In this document: in pieces, positions 1-11,669 of the stretch | Layout: every line of letters begins with the position of its first letter | Numbering within the stretch: position 1 is the stretch's first letter | Assembly: GCA_030295235.1 (NCBI GenBank) | Contig: AP026134.1 | Location: 868,001-932,000, forward strand | From: Fistulifera solaris | Taxonomy: Eukaryota; Bacillariophyta; Bacillariophyceae; Naviculales; Stauroneidaceae | Direction: 5' to 3' | DNA: 64,000 nt | Position numbers and translations under genes: made by a program | The notes under the pieces: generated by a model | What the model was told of the DNA's origin: nothing | Database searches by the model: none | The model's input: the letters and a program-made list of their open reading frames with translations, nothing else

Positions 1-724
1 TGTTTCTTCTGCATCTGCACCGTTTGCTGCAATAAATCTCGTTCCTCCAGAGCTTGTTTCAACTCTTCCTTGAGTTTCTCTTTCTCTTCGTCTTTGAAAA
101 CAACAACGTCTTCTTCCTCTTCCTCGTCGTCGTCATCCTCTTCATCGCCCCAGCCAAGCTCCTCGTTATCATCGCCATCTGATAGGGCAGTGTTCATTAC
201 AAAAGGAGGACGAGAACCCGAGAAGAATGAACTCGATTTATTCCCATCCATTGCTTTGCCTTCGTCATCTTCGGCCAGTGTCTTCGAAACAGCTTTTACC
301 GCGTCTCCTAGGAAGTGACCGATCGCATTCATAGGACCTTCTTCCTCAACGCTCGAATTCTGCCATTCGACCATGATTCTTTCCGGATCACAACGATAAA
401 AGTATCGCTGCCAAAATTCTGCGTAGCCGACATGATCAGGTACCAATTCTTCCAAATAAGTCTTCAGCATATCGTGTTTCTCCAGATTCATGTTGATCTC
501 GTCACTTTTTTCTTCTACATTAAAGGCATTCAAAAGTGCTCCACTTCGGCATCATCCTCGTTCAAAGGCGTTGAGTAGGTCTCTTCCAGTTTCAGACGTC
601 GGAGAGCTTCTGCCTCCTCCTCGGAAAGATCAAAGTTCTCATCTATATTGTTCAAAGCAGCGGCGGCATCTTCAGTGACCGTACTCACGAACTCAGTTAA
701 GTCTCTACGTAAAGCGCTCCACAT
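1..724 (-). CDS. BSD-domain protein (BSDC1/SYAP1-like), cut by left edge
   Basis: The start is ATG at 724, giving MWSALRRDLTEFVSTV, which resembles the N-terminal helix of BSDC1-type proteins (their RDLTEF segment). Further on, at about 460-385, comes a BSD-domain core with LVPDHVGYAEFWQRYFYR, including the family's FW pair. An acidic, Ser/Asp/Glu-rich stretch and a Lys/Glu/Gln-rich coiled coil follow and run off the left edge. The first 64 codons and the rest lie in different frames; one extra G near 533-537 would give VEALLNAFNVEE without a break. No sensible intron explains the shift, so a one-base consensus error is likely. BSD proteins are linked to transcription or membrane traffic, and the role here is unknown. 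Confidence 0.75.
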
Positions 725-1366
725 TGTCGCGGACTTTCTCGTTACAAGAGAAATAATACAAAACGAGTCAGATGGTTCGTTCTAAAACCCCTCAAGGCGA
801 TATGAATAAAACACGGATAACTTTTGTCACGGACAGCGAGACCGAAACACACTATCTGGTTCACTGATTCCTTAAAGAATGAGCTGACGGAAACGCTTCT
901 CGTAGATAGAATTGCTAGTTGTTGACATCAAACGAGGAATAAATAACAAAGGGGGCGGATAGGACCAAGCGTTTATCCGCGACGCCTCGAACTCGAACTG
1001 GAACTTCGAATTCGTTTACGTACGGCCGTCGTACGTCCGCTGTGAGAAGGTCGCTTACTTTTTTGCCTCTTGTACAGTCAGAGGTTGTTGTCTACATAAG
1101 GCCTCATGATTCCGGTGTACTCTACGCTCTAGTGAGTGATTCAAATTAGATGTGGCATCAAAGGTTGTTTTAATTTTATACATCGGGAATACGATTTTCG
1201 ATTTTTCTTGTTAGGATGTTTCTGAAGCCAACGGTCCTGGATAATTCTTCATCCCAGCATTCACTTGATCGAAACAAAAATCCCTCCATGTAATGCTCAC
1301 GACATCACCATAACGTTTATTTAAAAGATCATTGTGCCTTCATCAACCATTTACAACCGTCTCTTA
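725..1366. other. Divergent intergenic spacer
   Basis: This 640-nt spacer separates the BSD gene (leftward) from the membrane-protein gene at 1367 (rightward), so it should hold both promoters. I see no conserved coding frame, RNA gene or repeat in it. A short TACG-rich palindromic patch near 1018-1040 is the only notable feature. Confidence 0.5.
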
Positions 1367-3239
1367 ATGTGTCGGTTAACTAGACGGGGAGTCGTCGCAG
1401 CAATTCTGCTACTATGCGCTGCGCAAACATTTGCCAGAAAATCCTCCACACGGCGGCTACCTAATGTTTATGGTTTCGAGAAGAAAGATCGAGGATCGCG
1501 AAAAGAAACGATTCTCTTGCAATATGACGAAACAGGGGATACATCGTCTTCAGAGCAAGCATTCACACAGACAGAGCTAGGTGTCGACTGCATAAGACGT
1601 CATGGAGGTAACGGAAAGGGTGACGGCAAACGTAATAGCAAGTCGAAGAAAAGCAAAAGCAGCACATATTTGTGCTCAGAGATCGGTGAAATTCAAGGTG
1701 AAGAAAGTGCCCCTGTTACCGTCTCGACTTCATCTCCCGTACTTGCTCCAATATCCGTCCCAAGTTCTGCTATTGCTGACCTTCCAACTGCTGAAATCAG
1801 CCCAACTACCGTGTCGACTGCTCCATCAATAACCGTTCAGGTCGCCTTTACGAATCTACCCACAAATCCACCTTCATCTCTATCTCCAAGTGCAGCGATC
1901 AGTGTCTCACCAAGTAAAGAGAACACATTCACAGAATCGGGGCAAATTGCCGTCGCAATTCCGAGTGCACAGCCTGTGGTGATGATGATTCCATCAGTGG
2001 AAAGCACGTCGCTACCCACCCTCGATCGACCGAGCAATGAGAAAGTCCCTCTTACCCGACCAAGCTCAGTACCTGAATCTACCCCAACTACTTTATCCAG
2101 TCCATCGACAGCGCCGCAAGGACGAACTTTCGTCCCTTCGCCACGACCGTCCCTGTCGATAAGTACTGAAAGTGGAGTTTTCCCTGATGATAACGCTCTG
2201 GTAAGAATGTGCAATTCTTTTCTTGCTGGGGCTGCTCCCACTTTCGGCCCGAAAGTTCTATTCCAAGGGAATCTTGTCCTTCTTTTAGATGGAACAGTCC
2301 CAACACAGCGCATTCTAGTCGATATGTATGACATTCTCAACAACGAGGTCGCCCTAGCTTTGATGGGATGCTCGAGGCTCAACAAGGGGGGATCAGGTCG
2401 ACAACTTCAACTGGTCATCTCTGGTCTACGAAATATTGCCTTTGCCGTTCCAACCGAAGATTCTGCAGGTAAGTGAACATCATTTCAAAATTTCATTCCT
2501 GTATCGACCGAATCTGAAATGCGTGTTTTGCTTTTCAGGTGTAGCGACGATTAGTGGATCTGCTTACTATACTGGAGAATACCCAGAAGGTCTTTTTGAC
2601 GTGTTAAGAAGTGTCATCCTGAACAGCGCTATCACTAGCATTCCAGGATTGTCGGGCGTCGGAATAGATTTTGAATTTGAAGCTACGAATACTGACGTTG
2701 CGTCTGACGAAGCTCCTTCAAGGGTCGCTACAAACAATAACATTTCACGAGAAAGCGAGCGTGAAAGAGGCGAGCAGCGAACAGGGACATTTGTTGGTGT
2801 TGTAATCGCCGGAATGTTCGCCGCATTATCAATGATTCTTGTTGTTCGTGCAAGCAAACGCCGACGGGAAATCGGACAGCAATCGAAGCATCACAAATTG
2901 GAAGACGTCTTGACAGACGACGAATCAAACGGCTATTCAAAGTCAGATCATGATACAGCTCCAGACGCCGGGGAAAACATGTGGTTCGCCAATATAATCG
3001 ACGACAACGATTCGGGCATCATCACTTGGGGCAGTCACACACCTTCAATCGCAAGCCATCGATATACGTCACGCTACTACCCTTTTAGAGGAGCCCAGTT
3101 TGACGAAGGCCACCAATGCACCGATCCGGATTGTATTTTTTGCTGGGAGGAAAGTCAATCTAGATACTCAGTCTCTTCAGTGACGCCGTCCTCAAGATTC
3201 CGCAAAGAATATGCGGTGGAGGACACCGTTGATCTATGA
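1367..3239 (+). CDS. Ser/Thr/Pro-rich type I membrane protein, two exons
   Basis: The first ATG in frame is at 1367 and opens a clear signal peptide (basic MCRLTRRG, hydrophobic core, then AQTFA). The intron is 2469-2538 (70 nt, GTAAGT...TTTTCAG), leaving a 600-residue protein. The ectodomain begins basic and Lys/Ser-rich, then becomes a long Ser/Thr/Pro/Val segment that is probably O-glycosylated, followed by a more globular part. A single membrane segment (TFVGVVIAGMFAALSMILVV) is followed by RASKRRR, as a stop-transfer signal would be. The cytosolic tail is acidic and Ser-rich and contains CTDPDCIFCW, a possible Cys cluster. I recognise no family. It could be a diatom cell-wall or surface receptor-like protein; that is inference from architecture only. 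Confidence 0.7.
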
Positions 3240-3361
3240 GTCCGACTGTCGAGAATTCGCCATCCAACAATTGATTCAAAAATGGTTATTTTAATAGCAT
3301 GCAAGTAGTTGCCTTTTTCAACTGTCCATTTGAGAAATGAGGTTGTTCTGCAATTTGATTG

Positions 3362-4403
3362 TCACCTTGCTTTCATTTCTTGATCCGTTGCTCTTACAGA
3401 AGTGATCAAGGAGCCGTCGATCTCAACTGTCGACACGGCCACGCATTCCTCGGGAAGAGGTTTATTGTCGTAGTTTGGTCTCGAGTAGGTTGCGCGTTTT
3501 TCGAAATTTAAGCCGTGGTAAGTTTCAACGACAACGTAGCTGCTCTCGTCGAGTGTGTCCAAGTGATTTACCACTTGTTTACCATCTTGAACTTCACCCT
3601 CATTAGTATGGACTGAATGTTGCAATCGGACCAGCTCTTCCGTCTCCAACACGCATTCCGACTCACTCGTGGTGGCCCCATTTCTGGCAAACAAGACAAG
3701 GTCTGAACCCCAGATCTACCGGGAGCGCCGACAGAGGGGCTATTGATCCTACCACCCAATTTGAAATAGCAAGGAATGAATATTCATTGTAAAGTAGCGA
3801 TACAACATGGCCGGACGAATCAGTCTCGTGGCCGCGACTAGTATCATGCCTCTGTGAGGTTTATTCCTCTAAGTGTTCAAGCTCTAAGGCAGCATACCTG
3901 GCACGCTGTGGCATTTGCCGGAACAATTTGGGCTCCATCGTTCGAAAGGCTTTGCGGCGTTTGAGATGAAGCGGTATGAACTTTTCTTCTTTTTCGCTCC
4001 TCATCGATATTGATTGTAGTATTAGGTCCAGGTGATCAGACAACGTAAGAGCTCTTTCTTGATAATTCCCACCATTTCGAATCTGGTCACTACGAGCCAA
4101 GAAGTCAATGATGCCATGAAATGAAGTTGCGGAGGCATGATCATGCAGCTGCGACAAAGAATTGTTTCTCGATACTTGTTTCGGTCTCACCGAAGCTCCG
4201 TTGCCGTACTTTTCAAGCTGAGAACAGTCGGTAGTCGAGACACGAAGGCTAAGATCCACACAAGGGCTCTTTCCAGCGTTGGATGAACAAGAATGGCCCC
4301 GGTCATGATGGGAAGACATTCTTGGGCTTGACGGTAGAGCCGCCGGTTTGCGGTCATATCCATCTTCGTCAATATCGCAAGGGACGTTCTCCTCCAACGT
4401 CAT
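3362..4403 (-). CDS. Hypothetical protein, probably two exons
   Basis: ATG at 4403 opens a 180-codon frame (MTLEENVPCDIDEDGYDRK) that is hydrophilic and Ser/His-rich, with a possible helical region around FHGIIDFLARSDQIR. It ends with EHLEE at 3861. A second coding-looking frame at 3694-3362 (SESECVLETEELVRLQHSV... DQEMKAR) has no ATG of its own. A good donor (CAG|GTATGC at 3897) and an AG acceptor at 3685-3684 join the two in phase through a 214-nt intron. Without splicing, the first frame is a complete 180-residue protein. I recognise no domain. The direction and reading frame of the first part are fairly secure, the joining is not. Confidence 0.45.
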
Positions 4404-4787
4404 TAGAGTCTACCAGTACAGCATGCTCTTTTTTACTACGGTCAGATTTTTCAAATCGATTTTTGAATTAGTTGGATGGACAACGTTTTCGGATGTTCAT
4501 GTCGCAGGAATTTCGATGTCGGAAGATAAATTTGAAATAAAGTTGACAAAGTTGTTTCGACTATCTAACTAACATGTAGTCTGAATGTCACTGGGTGTAT
4601 CACCGGTACTCGTACAAAACGAAACACAACGACGCAGCGAAACGAGACACACCATGAGACAATCTATTTCAATCTATTCATTTCGCAACAACACCGTCGG
4701 CTTTGACCATTGAATACTTACTTGCTTGGTTGAAACGGACTGACTACAATTAAGTTTTGGAGCCAGGCATCATCGAATAATCGCCGC

Positions 4788-4825
4788 TGCATTCTTGGAA
4801 AGACCTTGCATTCTTGGAAAGACCT
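4788..4825. repeat. 19-bp direct tandem duplication in a 5' leader
   Basis: The unit TGCATTCTTGGAAAGACCT occurs twice back to back (4788-4806 and 4807-4825), ending 21 nt before the PEX13-like start codon. It therefore probably lies in that gene's 5' UTR or core promoter. It may be a recent slippage duplication or an assembly artefact. Confidence 0.85.
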
Positions 4826-4846
4826 CGTTTTTCATTTCGCTGCAAC

Positions 4847-5655
4847 ATGCCTCCACGATTGCCGTCCACGCACTCACCTGCCAACCTATCATTACTAGAC
4901 CCGCATCACCGTGTCACGACGCCGAAGTCATCCATGAGCATAAGGAGAAAGGAGACTGCGGAGGAAGAGTTGGTAGAAAACGCCGAGCGACAGGATACCG
5001 CCGCTTCATCGAGTACAAATAATAACAATATTGTCGCCACTAACAACCCGTTTCATACCACGAATTCATTCGGCATGTATCCGGGTGGAAACTTTGGAAT
5101 GGGAGGATTGGGGGCTTCGGGTACGGTAGTCCCATGCTCGGTACGCCACTCATGGGCATTGGTGGCCCTTTGAACTCGTTGAATCAATTTCTATTCAGTA
5201 TTCAGAACGTGATTTTCTCTTTGAGTCAAGCCGTCCAAATTGTTGGTATGAACGCACAAGGATTGCAACAACTACTGGAATCGGGAACGGCCATGTTTGA
5301 TCACATTGTAGCGTCATTACACGAACTGGTAGAACCACAACGTGCCGAGAGTCCGGAAGAACGAAAACGGCGGAGAAGGATTCGAGCGTTACGCTGGGCT
5401 GTGATTACTGCTATTACATATGCTGGCTACAGAATACTGCGATCTCTTCGACAACGTCAGCAGCGAAGCTTCATTTCAGCTGGCCCGTCATCGGCGCCGT
5501 ACCAACAACAGCTTCCCTATAGTAATCCTTACGGATATACTGGCTATCCTCAACAACAATACGGTCTTCCTTCTTACGGTGGTGGATACGGAACTGGATA
5601 CGGGTCATGGGGCTCGTATGGAGGGTTCAACGGTTCGGGCGGTCAATATTATTAG
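4847..5655 (+). CDS. PEX13: PEX13-like peroxisomal membrane peroxin
   Basis: PEX13 is a peroxisomal membrane docking factor for PTS receptors. The start is ATG at 4847 (MPPRLPSTHSPANLS). The N-terminal third is polar, then Asn/Gly/Tyr-rich as in plant PEX13. The conserved helical region (NQFLFSIQNVIFSLSQAVQI, then VGMNAQGLQQLLESG) matches the PEX13 core. After a basic RKRRRRIRALR stretch there is a membrane segment (WAVITAITYAGYRIL), and the tail is rich in Gly/Tyr/Gln, with no SH3 domain, as in plants. The frame changes in a G run at about 5110-5114: one extra G restores GLGGFGYGSPMLGTP and gives 269 residues. I see no intron. PEX13 identity is a family inference from the core and the composition, not from catalytic residues. 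Confidence 0.7.
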
Positions 5656-6401
5656 CTGCATTTGGCTTAAAAGGAAGCTTTTCTTTAAAACCAAATAATC
5701 ACATTTATTCCGTTATCTTTTCTCTGAAGCGATTGAAAAGTTCTCGAAAGGAATAAAACTGCTGATTTCGTTTACTAATTTGCGAGACTAGCTAGGTGTA
5801 AGCCTTCAGCCATGAGTCTCTTTTGCTGAGTCCTTCGTCCTTCCAATACTACTTGTCCAATACTAGTCCCTTGTCCTACCCTCTACCAGCTACCAGTACA
5901 GTACCATACCGGTCGACTGACAAGAGCGACCTACACGTCGGCTTACAGTAGCCTACCTTGGTACGGGGTACCGTACCTGCATTTGGAATTTGGAGTTACA
6001 AGTATACTCGGACTTTTCCTAACCCTAACCCTCGGACGTTTCAAATACACTTCCCTTCTTTCCACTTTCTGCCGTATTTTCGCGTTACCTGGTACTGACC
6101 GCACCTCCACCAACCTTCTGCGGGGGACAACAGGACAACAACTCACCGCACAATAAGAGAATTTGATTGAATGTGTCACAAGATTGAAAGGAACATTTGC
6201 TGTTTGTATCATCTTGTGCCTTCCTCCTCATGTTGTTTTTCACTTTTCACTAAGCTAGCTATAAAATTGTTTCGAAAATCGTTGAAGAAAGCAGCGGAAG
6301 CACAGCTATTTCATTGATTTTCCTAACCGTCGTCCGTCAGTAAGGTCTATGCCTCTTTTCTATTAGTAGTGATTGCAATAGAAATAATAAAGGCACGTAC
6401 C
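5656..6401. other. Intergenic spacer with GTACC-rich patch and telomere-like hexamers
   Basis: This 746-nt spacer separates two rightward genes. At 5885-5980 there are repeated GTACC/GGTAC words, and at 6018-6033 there are about two and a half CCCTAA units. The short leftward frame at 5943-6212 has an unconvincing composition. No gene is called. Confidence 0.5.
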
Positions 6402-8218
6402 ATGACTGCGTCAAATTCTGCGAGCAGTGGAGCAAGTCGTACCGTTGCGCGGCCGATAGCAAACCTCGGAAACACATGTTACATTTCAGCAGTTCTTCAA
6501 GCACTAGCTCACGCCCCAGAACTGTGTTTAGCGATGGATTGTGAATCGCACCGTTCACAATGCCCCGTTGCAGCAGGAAGACAAAGTCATTCCCCAGAGC
6601 CTTCTCCCGATTCAGGCGGATCTACACGAAAGTCACAAAGACGCAACAGTCCGGTTCAAATCGATAGTTTCTGCACTCTTTGCGAAATCGAAGATCATAT
6701 TCGACGAGTACACGACGGCACCGATGACAAGCCTGTGGCACCCGCCACGTTCGTGAACGGCTTCATTGAGCATGTCGCTCCTTGGTTTAAGTTAGGCGTA
6801 CAAGAGGATTCGCACGAGTTTTTGCGGCTTCTCATTGATGCAATGCAAAAGTCATGCAAGAGCGCCCGCATCAATGTAAAGGCCAGTTCGTTGCCTTACA
6901 ATGTGGGAGCAGACGAAGACATCACAAAGGATGTAGAGCTGGACCAAGAGTATCCGTTCGCTCTATTCCGCGGAACAGTAGAGTCAAGAGTTACATGTGA
7001 TTCGTGTGGTGCAACGAGTTCCACGAAGGACCCCATCGAAGACATTGGCCTCGAAGTCTCCTTGCCCAACGACATTGCCGCTTCTCGGAGCGCTAGTCGT
7101 GGGAGTCGAAATTCGTCTCCCATCCCACCAGCGCTCACGGATGTACAACAAGCGTTCAAGCGATTTGCGGGAGTCGAAGCGCTGGATTCAGGTTACAAGT
7201 GCGAAAAGTGCAGCAAGGTGGGACGAGCGACCAAGCAAACGCGCTTGGCAAGCATTCCCCCAATACTGACGTTGCAACTCAAGCGTTTCCGTTACGGGAG
7301 CGAAAATCCGAGTTTGCCAGCCCGTCGATCGGGGAGATCCTCGGACCCTGTCCAAGTGACGGCTGGCAAGTCCGGAAGCGCCAAAATTGAAGGTCACATC
7401 AAGTTTGAGTTGTTTTTTGATCTACATCCGTACTTGACGACGGAACTTCAGGAAAAGCACAAGAACATGTTTTGCAGACTCTTTGCAGTTATTGTTCATG
7501 CAGGAAAGAATTCTCATTCGGGCCATTACATTGCGTACGTCCGCAACATTGCCATGAACGAATGGTGGAAGATGGATGACGCACGTGTTACGGCAGCTTC
7601 GGAGAGCGAAGTCCTTCAAGCGGAAGCATACATACTTTTCTACCGTATTGTGCAACATCCAGTGTCAGTCCGTCTCGAACAGTTATATCAGAAGAACCAG
7701 AAACAAGAAGGCGAAGACCAACCGACGATTGACCCGATGGTCGTAAGCGAAAATGTTTCAATTCAAGACATGAAGCAAGAGGAGACAAGTAGGAAAGCTT
7801 CAAGGAAGCGATTGCTAACAATCGACGCAGGTATTGAGTGGGCCCGATCCAAGACAAACATTCCCATTCATTTAATCCGAAAAGTACAAGACCTTGCCTC
7901 AGAAGAAATAACGTGGACTCCCGAGTTTGTAAAGAAGATTACTTCATCCGGGAAAGACGTCCCCAAACGCGCGAGCGGTGAGTCTCAAACAGCAACATCT
8001 TGCAGCTTTGCACCACTCCGCGCTTTCTTATGCTTTCCGTTTGTCTTTTTAAATCCTCAGACGAGGATGTTGTCGGCGGTACCAAGAAGCTCCGATCAAA
8101 GATAATGAATGCTCTTTTCAAACACACAAAGCTGACTTTTGGGTCAGCGAAGCTAGCCAAAATATTGAAAAAGTCGTCGCCGTCGTGGAGGCGGAAGACG
8201 CCGACTTACTCTAATTAA
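6402..8218 (+). CDS. Ubiquitin carboxyl-terminal hydrolase (USP, peptidase C19)
   Basis: This enzyme removes ubiquitin from substrates. The first ATG is 6402. The Cys box IANLGNTCYISAVLQAL begins near residue 19, with nucleophile Cys26. Zinc-binding CxxC pairs are visible (CDSC, CEKC), as is the QEDSHEFLRLLIDAM block. The His box NSHSGHYIAYV has His375, followed by EWWKMDDARV with the downstream Asp. The layout resembles the USP36/42 and plant UBP15-19 groups. Intron 7978-8060 (83 nt, GTGAGT...CCTCAG) joins KRAS to DEDVVGGTKK. The last exon adds a basic Lys/Ser/Arg tail ending KTPTYSN, possibly a nuclear or nucleolar signal. Total length is 577 residues, with no frame problem. If the intron were retained the protein would end about 40 codons later in an unrelated tail. 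Confidence 0.9.
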
Positions 8219-8400
8219 ATACAGATCCTAGATGCAGCAACTTAAGGAACAGTGATGTATCATCTATAGGCCATTAGCGTACTCGTTATCTATGTAGTGA
8301 AGGAATAGTCAATAAACTTGGCAGTTGTAGCAATAAGCGCCTCGATTCTTCTTTAACGTCGGAAATCTTTTGCGGATCGTTGTCCTAAGAATTTTTCTAT
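8219..8400. other. 3' flank of the USP gene
   Basis: Short AT-rich region between the USP stop codon and the tandem repeat. It includes an AATAAAC word near 8310, a candidate polyadenylation signal, and no coding frame of interest. Confidence 0.4.
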
Positions 8401-8922
8401 AGGCCCAAAGTGAAAGCGTCCTTTTACCACGACTGCATTTCAGTCATGAAGCAATTTTTTCCGAGCCAGACTGCTGCCTAACCTCTGTTCGTTTTGCAAG
8501 CTTGTCGGGCTATAATTGTTTTTATTTTAAGCCGTCTACCTTCCATAACATTTACAATGCAAGCATCGATTGTCGAAGTCGAGAAGCTTCGGAATCGATG
8601 CCTTCCTTATGTACTATAGGCCCAAAGTGAAAGCGTCCTTTTACCACGACTGCATTTCAGTCATGAAGCAATTTTTCCGAGCCAGACTGCTGCCTAACCT
8701 CTGTTCGTTTTGCAAGCTTGTCGGGCTATAATTGTTTTTATTTTAAGCCGTCTACCTTCCATAACATTTACAATGCAAGCATCGATTGTCGAAGTCGAGA
8801 AGCTTCGGAATCGATGTCTTCCTTATGTACTTTAGGCCCAAAGTAAAGCGTCCTTTTACCACGACTGCATTTCAGTCATGAAGCAATTTTTCCGAGCCAG
8901 ACTGCTGCCTAACCTCTGTTCG
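8401..8922. repeat. 217-bp tandem repeat, about 2.4 copies
   Basis: Copies begin with AGGCCCAAAGTGAAAGCG at 8401, 8618 and 8834, so the period is 216-217 bp. The first two copies are nearly identical, while the third breaks off after about 88 bp (near 8922). Each copy contains the imperfect inverted repeat CCACGACTGC/CAGTCATG that recurs elsewhere in the window. There is no coding frame across the array. The near identity suggests a recent duplication, and true copy number may differ from the assembled one. Confidence 0.92.
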
Positions 8923-9228
8923 CTCTTTCTCCTCTAGCTTACTGATCCACAACTGTCTCCTTGAACTGTTCAATAAATCTTAACGTTTGAATATGAGTGT
9001 CCACGTCCATAATCCACTCATATCCGCTTACCACATAGCATTGATCTTCGCACTTTTCCGCCCCCCGACCGCCAAGATATCAGCACGACTCATAACCTAA
9101 TGTCCAGACGTCGTCCCGTCTCCCGTCTGCCGTCTCCCATTCATTGTAAGGCAAGGATTCATTCTGTTCCATCGATAATATGAACAAGAGTCGCATTTGA
9201 AACTTGTTCATTGTGGAAGATAGAAGAA

Positions 9229-10866
9229 ATGCCGACATCATTCAATATTCCTTTCGTTACGGCAAACCCCAACTCGTGGGGTCCACCGTCGGAGATTGAT
9301 GAAGCGAACACGGACGCTGGCTCGGTGGCGAAATACGCTGCTTTGCCCTATTCTCCGTTCGGACGCAACGATCGTCTCGGCCGCGTCGCCGACTTTACCT
9401 CGGGCAACAAATTCACGGCCGGGCGTTACAATCGTCGCACGCAGCAAGCTTCGGAAGAGGATGAGGAACAAGCCTTTCAATTGGTCGATACTACCAAAGC
9501 ACAGCAATCGCACAAACGATTTGTCAACCCCGCCAGCAAACGACGCATGCACAGTCAGCGCTTGCGTCAAATCAATGCTCGTCGTCAACAGGCTACGGGT
9601 CATCAGTTGGATAAAATGACACGTGGTGCCCCCGCGGGCCGTTTCGGAGGCCGGGGGGCCGGACGGGGTGGGCGCGGTGCCGGCCGCGGCGCAGGAACCT
9701 TCAACAACCGCAATGTCGATCGACAGCCATCGGTGGCAGTGCAGAGTGACTGGGTCAAGGTCGAGGAGTTGGACTTGCAAAAGATCAACAAACACTTGGT
9801 CATTCCTTCCTCAATTCCGACTCCAGAAGATGTCTTGTGGTGCGGTTTCGTCGATACATACAACGATAGTTACGACAAGGTATCGGCGAGACAGCCTATT
9901 AACTTGAAACGAATGGAAAACAAGCTGTTCTATCCTGTTACAACAACTGATGACCCTGTACTCGAGAAATTTGCCATCGATGAGGCGGCACAAGTCTTTG
10001 TGACGGACACGATCATGTCTCATCTCATGTGCTCTACGCGATCGGTCTATCCATGGGACATTGTAGTGCAGAAGCTTCCCAATGGGACACTCTTTCTCGA
10101 CAAGCGCGACAACTCCCAGTTCGATTACCTTACTGTCCACGAAACTGCCTACGCCACGCCGTCACCGTCGGAAGACGAAGGCATTAATTCGTCCGGTCGC
10201 TTGTCGTTGGAAAGCACAATGGTGTGCCAGAACTTTAGTCAGCAGATTCTCAAGAAATCAGGTCGCAAACAAATGGATCTTCCCAACCCATTCTACGACG
10301 AAGAGGACTCCGAAGAGGTGATGGAGCCGGCCAGTGTGGCGTACCGCTACCGAAAGTGGCAGTTGGACGATGGCACCCGCGTCATGTGCCGTACCGAATT
10401 GCATGGTTTGGTCAAGAATACGCAATACATGACCGCCTTCGCTTTGAACGAGTACCCGGCAGGTGGCTGGCGTGACAAGATTGATTCGCAGCGTGGTGCT
10501 GTTTTGGCCACGGAGCTCAAGAACAATTCCTTCAAGCTGGCCAAGTGGACGACACAGTCACTCTTGGCCGGTGCCGATCAAATGAAGATTGGGTTTGTGG
10601 CTCGCGCAGCACCGAAGAATCCGTACGAACACCAAATTTTGGCGACGCAATTCTACCGGCCGAAGGACTTTGCTCAGCAAATCACCCTGAATGAAGGAAA
10701 CATGTGGGCCATGTTCCGCTTGTTTATCAACATGTTCCAGAAGCTTGAAACAGGCAAATATGTGCTAATGCGCGATCCCAATAAGCCCATCCTTCATCTT
10801 TACAGAGTCCCACCCAACACGTTTGAAGATGACGACGAGGATGAAGAAGAGGAGAAGGAAGAATAA
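9229..10866 (+). CDS. EIF3D: Eukaryotic translation initiation factor 3 subunit D
   Basis: eIF3d belongs to the eIF3 complex and contacts mRNA and cap at the 40S entry side. The first ATG is 9229 ([20 protein letters not shown]), matching the conserved eIF3d N-terminus with its NPNSWGP block and the following [18 protein letters not shown] Gly/Arg-rich RGG-like stretch occurs around 9640-9705. The conserved middle follows ([15 protein letters not shown], then [17 protein letters not shown]), and later [20 protein letters not shown] and the [12 protein letters not shown] helix. The C-terminus is acidic, ending [12 protein letters not shown], as in other eIF3d. It is a single exon of 545 residues without a break. 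A long complementary-strand frame here is a shadow of this gene. Confidence 0.95.
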   Translation: MPTSFNIPFVTANPNSWGPPSEIDEANTDAGSVAKYAALPYSPFGRNDRLGRVADFTSGNKFTAGRYNRRTQQASEEDEEQAFQLVDTTKAQQSHKRFVNPASKRRMHSQRLRQINARRQQATGHQLDKMTRGAPAGRFGGRGAGRGGRGAGRGAGTFNNRNVDRQPSVAVQSDWVKVEELDLQKINKHLVIPSSIPTPEDVLWCGFVDTYNDSYDKVSARQPINLKRMENKLFYPVTTTDDPVLEKFAIDEAAQVFVTDTIMSHLMCSTRSVYPWDIVVQKLPNGTLFLDKRDNSQFDYLTVHETAYATPSPSEDEGINSSGRLSLESTMVCQNFSQQILKKSGRKQMDLPNPFYDEEDSEEVMEPASVAYRYRKWQLDDGTRVMCRTELHGLVKNTQYMTAFALNEYPAGGWRDKIDSQRGAVLATELKNNSFKLAKWTTQSLLAGADQMKIGFVARAAPKNPYEHQILATQFYRPKDFAQQITLNEGNMWAMFRLFINMFQKLETGKYVLMRDPNKPILHLYRVPPNTFEDDDEDEEEEKEE

Positions 10867-11142
10867 TGAAGTCAACATGGTAAGCCGAAGAAAAGGTTTT
10901 CGTTAGGATGTGCTTCAACTTGATTGTGGAAGTAGTTTTAATTCCATTTAGATAAATCATGGATATGAATCGCTTTATTCTCGTCGTTGTAGAGATACAA
11001 AACATTTTTATGAAGCGGTACGATTTCTACAAGAAATGTGTGATGATAAGAAACGATGCTCTAGCAAGGTTTATCATTTAATTTGTGGATCGACACAGTT
11101 TCTAACACCATTATTTCATCTTCAAAATACTGAAGAATCCTT

Positions 11143-11669
11143 TTACTCGTCAGCCAAGGGAGGAGAGAGGTAAAGGATGAGGGCACCAACAAGGTAAGTC
11201 CGGCCACTGGGTAGAAAGCACCACCAAAGTCACCCGAGCTGGTAGCGATCACGTTGGCGTTCTGTGCGAATGTGCTGATCATATCGACATCCATGACAAC
11301 CTCGGTCATCTTGGGGGCGGAAGTTCGGGCAAAAGCCGGAGAAGAGACTGCAATAATGAAGAGAAACGACACAACAAAAAATCCTGTGAGAAAAGGTACC
11401 TTCACGGAAAGTACGAGGCACCGGCTAAATGATGAAATCATCTTAGACGAGGATCGACAGACGTCGATCTCTCATTTCTCTAAAGGTATATTGCAGTTTG
11501 ATGCTAGGAAGATGCCGTTCTGATTGCCCAAAAGACATTTCTCAAAGAGTGCAACTCTCCGACAAAAAGTGCACGATGGCACAATCAACTCACCAGCGTT
11601 GCTAGCCGGGGCAACGAAGGCCGATGCGGCGGCAATGATAAGAGCAATGAAGAAAAGAACGCGAGCCAT
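11143..11669 (-). CDS. Small plastid-targeted single-pass membrane protein
   Basis: ATG at 11669 opens a signal peptide MARVLFFIALIIAAASA followed directly by FVAP, the diatom ASAFAP-type plastid targeting junction. Intron 11348-11593 (246 nt, GTGAGT...TTGCAG) joins ASNA to VSSPAFARTSAPK. The mature part is about 70 residues with a C-terminal membrane segment preceded by SGDFGGAFYPVAGL. One extra C near 11183-11187 changes the ending to TLVGALILYLSPPLADE and a stop at 11143; without it the frame runs on into a polar tail. The size, targeting and C-terminal helix suggest a small thylakoid or photosystem-associated protein. I do not recognise the family, so the function is inference. Confidence 0.65.

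Noticed and set aside
533-562. A 30-nt GT...AG intron in the BSD gene
   Set aside because: Too short and leaves the frame unchanged, so it would not bridge the two parts; a one-base error explains them better.
1837-2385. 182-codon minus-strand frame opposite the Ser/Pro-rich membrane protein
   Set aside because: Lies wholly inside a spliced, signal-peptide-bearing gene and has no domain features.
9238-9795. 185-codon minus-strand frame opposite eIF3d
   Set aside because: Arg/Pro/Ser-rich and fully overlapped by a highly conserved gene; a codon-bias shadow.
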